Both the position numbers and the translations under genes were made by a program. Source: Liquidambar formosana (taxonomy: Eukaryota > Streptophyta > Magnoliopsida > Saxifragales > Altingiaceae). From it: a DNA stretch of 64,000 nucleotides. How positions within the stretch are numbered: the stretch's first letter is position 1; every line of letters begins with the position of its first letter. Below are positions 20,546-30,735 of this stretch, piece after piece. A model generated the notes under the pieces. That model was not told the origin of the DNA. It saw only the letters and a list, made by a program, of their open reading frames with translations, and did not search any database. Location of the stretch: the NCBI GenBank assembly GCA_039720395.1, contig CM077827.1, positions 20,259,117 through 20,323,116 on the forward strand, read 5' to 3'.

Positions 20546-22550
20546 AATTTCCATTGGTTATTCCCTTTGTTTGGTTAATAAATCATAGTTTTAAGTAATA
20601 ATAATGAAACTAGACCTATGTCATTAATATTAATATATAGTATATAGTATATATTTTCTCTACTCAAGATATAAATTGATATTTTTAAAATTAAATCCAT
20701 AATTATGGATTGATATTAGAGATATAATAAAATTACAAATAACCTTAAAAATTTCTAAATGATTGAATTGTAGGGACTTATAAGACCCTTGTGTATTAAT
20801 TTTTGATTTAGTCTAATCATTGTGGCACATTTTTAATTGAGATAATGCTATATTTATAGCACAAATTATTGTTATCATTATTCCAGATACTAATGAATTG
20901 TGGAGTAGTTAGCCAGGGCTGATCTAATCAGGTATGTCCTACAGTTAGTGCACTAATATACTGAATCATTGAGTAAATGGGTCATGACTAGTATACACAT
21001 ACGATAGGGACATATGTGTTGTGGTTGTAATAGCACGTATGTACGGCAAGAAGGCTTATGTGGGTTATTTTTATTATTTGAATGTGTTTTGTAGGTTGCA
21101 AATGGCAACAAAGGCTTAAGTATAAAAATTGTTATATTGAGAAAAATAGAGTAATAATATGCCATAATGTGAATATGCGTTCTAAATTAATATTATTTTC
21201 ATAACATGATTACTTTGTATCTATTTTGTTTAGATTAATACCAAATTAAAATAGATGTTATTCTTACTGAGCTATGTAGTTCACCCATATTATAACAAAA
21301 AAATTTCAGAGTGATGAGGAAATGTTCGAAAGAAGTAGAAAAGTTTTGGACTGCGCAAATTAGGAAAAACTTTTTGGTGTTTTATTTGTAATCTTATAAT
21401 TGATAAGACAAAACTTGTAAGAAGTTATTTGGAGATGAATTATTGTACCATTTTAAGATAGTATTAATATTATGTTTAATGGATGAAAATTCAATTTATT
21501 TTCCTTTTAAGTTATGTGAAAATCCGGGTGTTACAGAAGTGTCAATTGAGCATATAACTATTAAGCTTATGATAAATGATTCTATGACTAAAAGTTGGCA
21601 ATATAGTATAAGGATCATGTGGATCATATGGGACTTGTTTGCTCATTAAATGTCTAGTCTCTAGTTATATGATGGTTTGAACATAAATTTTTTTTATTCT
21701 TATAGAAGAACAAATGACATGATGTTTACTTTGTGCACATAAGGTTCATGTATAAAGTTTATTTCATCCATTGGGATATATAAGGAGAGTCTCGAATGGC
21801 TAATAGGTAGTCCATTCATAGAGATATAGTAGTTCATAAAGTGCTCACTTAAAGAGTATCATGCATTGTAATGCATAGAAGGAAGCATCCGACATAAGGG
21901 TGTTACCACTATGATTCATGTATTGGAATCTTTACTTGAGTAGGAGCGTTTCATGACTAGATAGCATAGGTAATAATATGGCCATACTAAATTATTTATC
22001 ACAAATGAAGTAATTTGCATGTCATGTGGGCCAAGTGGAATAATGTAGGAAACATCCCCTTTGGAACATCTCTTTCGGGTGGCCCACATGCCACCTAATA
22101 TTAATTATTTATTTATTTAAGGTAATAAATTATAAGTAACCCATCCTAATAGGTATCTAGTCATGAAGAGATGTGACGAAAAGTCACAACTCCTTGATGG
22201 AAGGAATCAATAGAAGTCTATAAATAGAGGGTCCCTGATCTAGCTAAATAAGTTTTTGATGTTAATGGTGTAAGCCTGTATTCCATCGGTTGGCCAACAT
22301 ACAAAAGGCATAGACTAGAAGATCTATCTCTCAAAACACAGTGTAATCTCTCTTCAAATCACTTGGACAATAATGGTTGGAGGTAAGTTCCTTTTCGCTT
22401 CCATGTTTATGATTTTTACACAATATTGTTCGGCGTCCCATTTGACCTGTTGAGTAGGTGGGTGTTATTTATTGTGTCAAGCACATTGAATTGAATAATA
22501 CGAAAAAGAAAAAAAAAAAAGGTACAAACTAGCATCATTTTCTCTAGCGT
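20546..22550. other. AT-rich intergenic DNA with an LTR-like promoter fragment
   Basis: No recognisable gene. An inverted repeat CATGTGGGCC/GGCCCACATG spans 22021-22092. A consensus-like TATA box TCTATAAATAGAGGG lies near 22217 and is followed by leader-like sequence and a donor-like GGAGGTAAGT near 22380. The arrangement resembles a promoter or LTR remnant, but no partner repeat was found. Confidence 0.35.
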
Positions 22551-22559
22551 TCAATGATC

Positions 22560-24345
22560 TTGTAACCTTTGGTATAATTCAGCTCCGATGGTATTTTGAT
22601 TATGTTGTATCCAACAAAGCCTGTGTGCCTCAATTTTTACAAAATTATCTACAACATATTGTTGCAAGAGACGTCCACCGTAAAGCAATAATTGATCAAC
22701 ATGACATATCTATATTTATATATGACATTAATTATGTTTTAAGAGTAATATTGATTGAAGTAAATAAATGGTACAAAATGATTTTACCTATAGCATATAC
22801 GCATAGAAGTCTCTGCATATACAATCTTCTCTATCATAATACCTTTTACATCTTGAACATTGATAAAATAGCCAATTAGTGTTCGACAACGATATTTCGA
22901 CCATTCACAATGTTTATATCCTCACCATCTACTAAAACAACTGCAATTTGCGAAGTTGTGGGAATTCTGTACTAGTAAAGGTTTGATGGTTGTTCTTTGA
23001 TGATAAGCTTGCAAGTGTGTAAATCTGGTCGTTGTGCAAGCTGACGAAATGTATGCACGAAAGGATTATGTTAATCCAATATTTGCTTTATCTTCAGTAA
23101 AATATCCCTATCCAAATCACTATTTTCCAACATCCGGTTTTCCATTTCATGCTCAGTGTTATGTATATACATTTGCAAATATCTCAGCCTACTTCCTATT
23201 GTTGGCAAAAAAACTTCCAATTTGATGGTATATAGCACCTTGAGCTCGAAAAGTATATATCCCACTTCTAGCGTTGGCATGATTTTCATCCACATTTACA
23301 CCTATTGATGTGATAAGCACGAATATGTTATCTAAAATGCTTACCTTATACTATTTGTTGAGAAAAAAGTTGATAGAGTTCAAGTAGTGTCGGTATTTAT
23401 AGCAAAAAAGTTTGCCCACTTGAACAACAAAAATCACATGACTCTAGATGAAATTGTTTGGCTATATAATACAAACATATTACTGGTGATAGTGGTTAAA
23501 ATCTCTTAACCTTGCGAGTTTTATAGAAATCTCTAGCACATTTATGACGAGCACGCAAAGGGGTTCTGACATGAACTCGATTAGCAACTGAGCAACTTGA
23601 TTCACCATATTCATAAACGTTTCGCACCTCTTCAATTTGTAGATGGTCTGCCTGTAGAAGTGGTCCTTAATATATGCGATTAGTTGTAAATCAATTAGAT
23701 TCACCATATTTATATATAGAGTGTCGACTGGATTCACCATGTTCATATACAGAGTGTCGCATTTCAGCCACTTGCAGATGCAAATTAATGTAAATTAATA
23801 AGAGAGTAGTCATTATTATAAGTTGTAATTTTTCATATTCAAAACAAGTGTATTCTCTTTTTCCTTACCAATATAAATATTTTGTGCATCATGTATAGAA
23901 TCATCCCCATTCTCCTGGTTGTCCAATTCCATATCTTCTACTGCTATATAATCAATTTCATTAAAAGTATAATGAAATTATAATTCACATAATATACATC
24001 ATGTCTATGAAAATATAATAATGGTGGGGTAGTTATCATTAGTAGCATTACGTATTGGCATAGTACGACTACGATAGTTTGTACATCGTCTTGCAAGGTG
24101 TTCTTCATGTTCTTCAGAACTCATTGATTGCATCTGATTTTGATAATTCATGGAACATCTTGAAAGTTGCTCCTCATGTGTTAATAGATTATTGATTGTA
24201 CTTGAAGATGGTATTTGACTTGACTTCTTGCAAGATGTGCAGCATGTTAATCTATGCACATGCCTTGTATTGTGACTTTGTTTTGTAATCTTCGTAATTC
24301 CCTTTCTTCTAACATATTTTATCCTTGATTTATGTCTATTAACCA
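22560..24345 (-). pseudogene. Helitron helicase-like (Rep N-terminal region) pseudogene
   Basis: Helitrons move by a rolling-circle Rep/helicase protein. The minus-strand reading starts near 24343 with a basic MVNRHKSRIKYVRRKG region and the LARRCTNYRSR-type repeats seen at the N-terminus of plant Helitron proteins. The Helitron-like N domain follows: LPTIGSRLRYLQMYIHNTEH, then EMENRM, near 23220-23110, then NPFVHTFRQLAQRPDL and KLIIKEQP (23060-22970), then IAVVLVDGED. In-frame stops are common (for example TAA between KIKQILD and NPFVH) and the sequence degrades below 22900. The replication and helicase motifs are not present, so only the front third remains. Terminal TC and CTRR ends were not located. 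Confidence 0.72.
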
Positions 24346-24689
24346 TTTTTTTTATTATAAAGATAAAAATCAAATTAATAAATAAATTGAGAGCACTCAC
24401 GAATTGGAATAAGAAGATAGAGGTAGAAAAAAACAAAGGCTCAACCCATTTTTTTATTATAAAGATAACAATCAAATTAATTCCAACCAGTTTAAATCTT
24501 AGAAGCCAAAAAAAGGGTTTCAACCTTAAATAAATTGAGATTAAAAAAATAAATTTAGAGGATTGAAAGAAGAAGATGGAGGCAAAAGGGAAAAAAAAAT
24601 GGCTCAACCCATTTTTTTTTTTTTATAAAGATAACAATCAAATTTTAAATAAATTGAGAGCACTTGCAGATTAGAAGAAGAAGATGGGC

Positions 24690-24737
<48 letters not shown>

Positions 24738-24745
24738 AGAAGAAG
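24343..24745. repeat. Imperfect tandem repeats and long poly-A
   Basis: The phrases CAACCCATTTTTTT and TATAAAGATAACAATCAAATT recur at about 24343, 24449 and 24601, and AAATAAATTGAGAGCACT recurs at 24383, 24645 and 24900 (weaker at 24530). A run of more than 40 A follows at about 24693-24735. It lies at the start of the Helitron remnant. The long poly-Phe frames on the minus strand are only this A run. Confidence 0.7.
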
Positions 24746-24936
24746 GAAAAAGAAAAAGGGGAAAGCCTTGACACCACTCCAACCGTGCCCACATATCTCT
24801 TAAGAAAATAACAAATAAAAAATAGGCAATGGACAAAGTAAGAGTAAGCTACAAATCATAAGGAAAAAAAAAAGGAAAAAAGATAATAGAAACCTTAAAT
24901 AAATTGAGAGCACTCATGGATTGGAAGAAGAAAAGG

Positions 24937-25500
24937 GATGAAGCGAATTTGAACTCCTCAAATCATCGTGTTTGTGCATTTGCTATTAAGAAGAACATGA
25001 ATGCAACGTGACATTGATTGTGTGTGTAAAAATTAAGTAAAAAGAAGAGGGAGACAATGTACTTGACTAATGATGGAATTTGAAAAATTGTTAAGCTTTG
25101 GCGAATGGAAGAGAGAAGAGGAAACATGGTCGGGTGGGAGTTTTGTATAACTATTTTAGGTTGTTAAATTTACTAATTAGTCTGTAAAGAATATAAATAT
25201 TTAGGGGTGTTCAAGATGAAGCGAACTTGAACTCTTCAAATCCTTATAGTTGCGTGTTTGCTATTAAGAAGAACATGGATGCAGCGTGTCATTGATTGTG
25301 CATGCAAAAATTATGTAAAAAGAAGAGGGATGCAGCATACCTGACTAACGATCGAGTTTGAAAAATTGTTGAGCTTTGGGGAATGGAAGAGAAAGGAGGA
25401 AATGTGGTTGGGTTCTCGTTTTGTATAACTGTTTTAGGTTGTTGAATTTACTAATTAGTCTATAAAGAATATAAATACTTAGGGGTGTTTTAGTAAATCC
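24937..25500. repeat. 278-bp tandem duplication
   Basis: GATGAAGCGAA(T/C)TTGAACTC begins both copies (24937 and 25215). They run in parallel through TTTTGTATAACT.TTTTAGG to AATAT.TAGGGGTGTT, with scattered transitions. A third, partial copy of the second half is at about 26590-26770, about 1.1 kb away. Non-coding. Confidence 0.75.
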
Positions 25501-26516
25501 AATTGCAATCCAACCACAAAAAGAATTGGCTTTATATAGTCATATAAATAATAATCATTTTGCACCCATGCATTTTTTCTTAAACGGGGTAATCTAGGTT
25601 TCAACAAATACGCATATCACAAAAGAGTAACATATACCTGGACTTAAAGACAACAAATCACAGCACAACTATACACTGCTTAAGGATAACAAAATTTTAA
25701 TATGATTAAATTTCATAGTGAAAACGCATGTAAAATATTTGACGAGCAATCAATTGAACTATACTAAATCATAACGCATTAGTGTCCAATATGACATAAC
25801 ACTAGGCCATGCTTTTGCATATGGTGCAACTTTTGATAGTGCAAAGCTATTGCTTAATCTTAATCCATCAATATGTGCATGTGGTATAATTGGAATTATG
25901 GGAACATTGAATAGGGGATGCAAACTGCATTTTTTTTTTCAACAAGTAACAAATAATTTTATTAATAAAAAGTTAAAAAAAATACAAATGGTGCAAATTG
26001 CATATTCAAATTTCTTTTTAGTTATGTGTCTATAATCTTCTGGTTAATATTTTTCTATGTATGTTACCGTGAAAATATCTTAAGAAATCGCAATTGGAAA
26101 ATAAATAGTCTTGTCATTGTAGAAGATAAATAATAATTTATGTACAGGTTACGATATAATTCTCCCTATTTGTAGCATGTTACCGTAGAATTCCCAATAT
26201 TTATAGGGTTTTTTTTTAAAAGGAACTCGTTACAATTGTATTCAAAATTATTATGTATATTTGTAAAAAAAATATAAAAATATAACTTTTTATATTCTTT
26301 TATGTTATGAATAAATACTATATATACTGCTTTAATTTATGGTTTTATTAGGATTTTACTTCATAAAAAATAATGTGTGCCTGACTACTAGTATTATTAA
26401 GGTGTTGGGAATTTTTAACGTGTTGTCAAATTTGACCTCTTCAATTTTGATTCTTAATTAGCATAATAGAAACTAGTAGTTGGGCACACACGATGTATGT
26501 GCAATGCATCTTCTTG

Positions 26517-26555
<39 letters not shown>

Positions 26556-26832
26556 AGAGAGAGGAAGAGTAGATAGAGTAACAACAGTGTTTTTCTGATA
26601 GATTAGAAGACATGGGAATAAAAGAGAGATGAAGAAAAATGGGATGGTTGGAGTTTTGTATAACTATTTTAAAGTTGTTGAATTTACTAATTAGTCCGTA
26701 AGGAAGATAAAATTTTAAAGGTATTTTAGTAAGTTCAGTTGCAATCTAACCACAAAGAGAATTCTCTAAATATAATAGGATAGTTTGTTCCATACAACTA
26801 ACCACTCAACCAATAGGAAGGATAAAAAAATA
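25501..26832. other. AT-rich non-coding DNA
   Basis: No gene recognised. It contains a run of about 35 A followed by (GA)n at 26516-26563 and the partial third copy of the 278-bp repeat at about 26590-26770. Confidence 0.5.
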
Positions 26833-27085
26833 CTCCCTCCATCCCACAAAGATAGGCTATTTTTGTAACTTCTTTTGTCTCAAAATGTTTGTCCATTTTG
26901 AAAAGTCAAATCATAATCTTTTAGAACTTCCTATAGTACCCCTTGTTATGTCAATAATTACTTTCAACACAAAACCCAATAAGAAGTAGGAGAGGGTACT
27001 TTTGGAAAAATAGAGTTTAAGTAATGAAAAGTCAATGAAACGATAATTTTTCATAAACTGTATATTTTGTCAAACATGTCGGGAG
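26833..27085. mobile_element. Stowaway-like MITE
   Basis: Starts CTCCCTCCATCCCACAAA and ends ACATGTCGGGAG, which are inverted over the CTCCC core, and is flanked by TA on both sides (26831-26832, 27086-27087). Length (253 bp), the CTCCCTCC start and the TA duplication fit the Tc1/mariner-derived Stowaway type. No coding. Confidence 0.7.
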
Positions 27086-27087
27086 TA

Positions 27088-28009
27088 GGATTTTCTATGA
27101 AAAACTACCCAAACCCATCCAAGTTTCAAGGAACATGACTACTAAAGTTTTATGGTTTCCACCAAGCAAATTCATTCCAACACTAGATTTCGGAGCACAG
27201 GCATTGCATTGTGCTATAAAAAAAAAATGTTACAAAGATCTCCCAAAAAATAAATAAAAATTTTGAATTCCAAATGAAAACAAAAACTGATATTAAGTGG
27301 TTAAGGAGAGAGAGAGAATGGAAAAAGATCTTTATAACCCCATTATCCTCTACCTTTTTTAAATGATGAGGGTTTTTGGTACTTCACCTTGTACGTCCAA
27401 CCAAAATTCCAAACGCTTTTTATATTAGTATAGAAGGATAGATATACATGAATATCCTAACCACTTCATGCTGTTTTCTTCATTGAGGATTCTAATGTAA
27501 CAACTTTATTTTGCCTCCACCAATCAGGTTCACTATTTGATGTGGTCTCTTCAAATAAATAAAGAGAAGAAATAGGAACTCAGTAGGGAAAAAAAACAAT
27601 TGGAAAGAGGAGAAGAAATAAGAGAAAATCGTTATCTGCTTGATGTGCTTTGGATTAACAACACAGTAAGTCTTTATTTATTTATTTTTGGTAAAGAGAT
27701 GGTCAATTAAAAAAGAGAGTATCCAATCATGCACATGATGCCTTGCACACGCATTGCGTGTGTCCCATGACGTAGGAATCACATTTTGAAACAAGCTATA
27801 ATAATATATCCATAATTACATTCCAAAGCTTCCTATGAAATTTATTCTCTCAAATATTAACATCATGATAAAAATAACTTTAAATTAGCCACCCAATTAA
27901 TTGCTCTATTTGCTTGTATATGAACGTCACATGGCAACCTGCACAAAACAAGAAAGAAGTCCCCAAATTTCATGAATAGGATTGAAAATGCTCTAATGTT
28001 GTTGGCTAG
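27088..28009. other. Intergenic DNA, nothing recognised
   Basis: AT-rich sequence with short GA runs near 27305. No frame, repeat pair or structural signal could be supported. Confidence 0.4.
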
Positions 28010-28950
28010 TGCCACATATAGCATTACTAACGATTATAGAGTCACCTTTTTTCAATTTGAAATTCTCTAATGCTTCTATAAAGAGTCGCAACAACACCAT
28101 TTCTTAGGGCAATACACTCTACTACTAGAACCAAAACGTTACCTAATTTAAACGAAGATGCCTCAGATACTCTATCTTTGTTATCTCTAATCACATATCC
28201 TCTTGTAGGTTTTTTCCAATTAAGCTTCCTTGATATATTAAAATTAAGCTTCATCTAGTTTGGTGGGGGATTCTCCCATGCCATATACCTACAAGAAAGA
28301 TTAGAATTATGCACACTAAAAGCATTATTATGATTAGTTAAAAGATATTGAGATCCATCTTTATTAATTTCCTTGAAATATTTCATAACTGTTTCTAATA
28401 CAATAATAGGGCTAGGTTTTTTAACTTGAAAGATCACTTGATTCCAATGATTCCAAATGCACTAGCAAACTATAGTAATTATCTCTACATTTTTTGGAAA
28501 TATTCAATTATAATGACCTTGATTCTTATTCAAAAAGTCTAACCAGTCTACAAAGGAGCCTTGAACCGTAAGCCTTGAAAATTATTAGGACTAAGGCAAG
28601 ATTGCGACACATGGTTCCAAATCACAGAAATAAATAGGCATCTAAGAATCAAATGATTTGTATTCTCTATGTGCGCTATTAACACAGAAGGGCCATTTAT
28701 GTTCACCTTAATTCCTCGGTTAGAAATCAACTTTTGTTAGGGATACTATTCTGATTAAGAAGTGACAAACATTTGCATATGAGGTAATATCTTTAATTTC
28801 CATAATCTATTAAGTGTTGAGCCTTTGGATGATCCAAATGGTCGTTACCATTATGGAGCTAACTGGCCGATTTAATAGAAAATTTACCATCACTCATGTA
28901 ATCCCAACAAAGTCTATCTTTTGAATTCTACATTAGTTCTATTTTCAATG
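28010..28950 (-). pseudogene. LINE remnant: zf-RVT and RNase H-like region
   Basis: On the minus strand a zinc-binding reverse transcriptase C-terminal region reads DRLCWDYMSDGKFSIKSAS near 28920, then IENTNHLILRCLFISVIWN (near 28660-28600). Next come a linker with VLETVMKYFKE and an RNase H-like segment, KKPTRGYVIRDNKDRVSEAS and VLVVECIALRNGV (28254-28042). This order is that of plant L1-type non-LTR retrotransposons, which nick target DNA and reverse transcribe in the nucleus. The reading is cut by several stops and frame changes and the reverse transcriptase core is missing, so it is a dead 3' fragment. No poly-A tail was located. Confidence 0.75.
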
Positions 28951-29005
28951 TTGACCTTCTCATACAAAGGATTGGGATATACCCAGTTGTTTGACCAAAA
29001 CCAAA

Positions 29006-29224
29006 TATTCCCTCTTTTCCTAATTGACTATCCCATTTGAAAAAACACGATTTTTTTAGAAAACACGATTTTATGTGTTAACATTTCAATTTTATCCTCT
29101 AGTACACAAACATTGAATTGAACAAAGGTAAATCACTTGTAAGTTTTTGACATTTTGAATGAAAACAATAACTTTGAAACAATCCATAAAAAAAAAAACC
29201 AATAAAATAGAAATGAAGGGAGTA
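29006..29224. mobile_element. MITE with TATTCCCTC/GAGGGAGTA-type ends
   Basis: The left end TATTCCCTCTTTTCC and right end GAAATGAAGGGAGTA are near inverted repeats around TA, and the body is AT-rich and about 215 bp. It resembles the Stowaway-like element at 26833 but is more diverged. Confidence 0.5.
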
Positions 29225-29372
29225 TTATCACCATTTCCAACAACCCATTTTGCTCTTTGATAAGGCTATTTGTTTGAGAAGGGAAAGCGGAAGATGAGTT
29301 GGAGCCCACTTTGGCTTCAAATGAAAAAAAAAACATCATATATGCTTTAAATATCAATCACGAAAATCCTTA

Positions 29373-30296
29373 GGCTACATTTGGCTTGAGGGAATGGAAT
29401 AGAGTGGGAATGGAATGAGAATGGGAATGGAATAGTAAGTCATTACATCCTACTAATGTTTGGTGAGGGATGGGAATGGAATGGAAAAGAATAGATGAGA
29501 CCTACTTTTAATGATTTTGACTACTTAAAATGTGAGAACAACCATTCCTTTTTGTTTGGGAAGGAATAGACCATCACAAAGGAATGGCCATTCCATTCCC
29601 ATGTACTACCAAATACTTAGGCTGTGTTTGTTAGGTTGGAATGAAGGATGGAACGGAATTCTTATTCCATTGTAAAAATAAAAAATTAAAAAAAAAAATG
29701 GAATGTTTGGTTGGTTGGGAGGATTGGAATTCTTATTCCTTGCATTGCCCATTCCCTCATTTAAAGGAACAAGCATTCCTCCCTCCACACAAAGGAATGC
29801 TCATTCTGAGCCCCAAGAATGAAACGTGATGCCCCATGGCCCTACCCCTTGACACATCTCATCTCTTTCTCTCAAAAATCACACAATCTAATCATGATTT
29901 CATCCTTCTCTCTCAAAAATCATTCTAAAGAATTTATCTTCAACCATAAGAAGATTTTGCTGTGTCGCCCTCCCCATTGCTGTCCTCGTCATCATCGCCC
30001 TCCCCATGGTCGTCCTCATCACTGTTGTCGTTGCGATCGGATATTGGGTAAATAGGTGGATTTTGAAGATGATGGTGGGAAAAGAGGGGAAAAAAAAAAA
30101 AAAAAACAAAACGTAAACAGTCATATGCACCAAACAAAAGCATGGAAGGACTATTTTCCTTTCCTTCTCATTTCCATTTCATTCCATTCTTATTCTCATT
30201 CCATTTCATTTCCATTCCATTCAAAGCATACCAAATACGGCCTCACTTTTTTGGGGGATGGAATGATCATCCTTTCCTCATCCCCTCAAACGTAAC
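29373..30296. mobile_element. Tourist-like MITE carrying a second one
   Basis: The outer element has ends GGCTACATTTGGCTTGAGGG and, in reverse complement, GTTACGTTTGAGGGGATGAGG, with TTA on both sides (29370-29372, 30297-30299), as in PIF/Harbinger-derived elements. Inside, from about 29622 to 30243, a related pair of ends AGGCTGTGTTTG and AGGCCGTATTTG (reversed) frames a second element. Both are filled with GGAATGGAAT-type low-complexity sequence near the ends. The inner part holds an unrelated GC-rich patch (29950-30035) with a 36-bp imperfect repeat. Confidence 0.65.
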
Positions 30297-30384
30297 TTAG
30301 TTCTCTGCCAACCATTTTTTTTTTCTCATTTCCCGCAAAAGTCCTTATTCATTTTTTTTTTTTTTTTTTTTCAAATCCTTGGTT

Positions 30385-30735
30385 TTCTCTTCCCCTTGAC
30401 TTTGACAAAACGAAACGCATTTCTCTCTTTTTCTTCCACGAAAACCCCGTTTCCCCTTCCGATTTTCGATCATCTTCCTCCCGCCGTCCACCTCTTCGTC
30501 GCACCCTCCCGCCACCGCCACTGCAGCTCTTATCAACGGGCAAGAGAACTATTAAAAGAAACTCGTTTCTCTCTTTTTCTCGCACGAAAGCCCTTTTCCC
30601 CTTTCCCATTTTCGATCTTCTTCTCCCGCCGTCCACCTCTTCGTCGCACCCTCCCTTCGTCCACCACCGTCACCGTCACCGTCACCGTCACCGCCACGGC
30701 CACAATCACTGTCACCATACCTCTTCATCAACGGG
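30385..30735 (+). other. Promoter-proximal, exon-like GC-rich sequence, duplicated
   Basis: A GC-rich, pyrimidine-rich stretch in AT-rich surroundings. Two copies with a period of about 146 bp (starting near 30410 and 30556) share TTTCTCTCTTTTTCT and CCGCCGTCCACCTCTTCGTC. The second copy contains an (ACCGTC)n run (30663-30700) and ends CAACGG|GTAAAT, a good donor; the first ends CAACGG|GCAAGA. It looks like a 5' leader or first exon of a host transcript. The long frame across it is low-complexity and I do not regard it as protein-coding. Confidence 0.35.

Noticed and set aside
22021..22500. Complete LTR or pararetrovirus promoter
   Set aside because: A good TATA box and leader are visible, but no second repeat, primer site or coding sequence supports a complete element; kept only as a weak fragment.
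24604..24836. Open frames rich in phenylalanine on the minus strand
   Set aside because: They only translate a long poly-A run and have no other content.
30345..30718. Arginine/glycine/lysine-rich minus-strand frames
   Set aside because: Reverse translation of the same repetitive leader; no start context or conserved motif.
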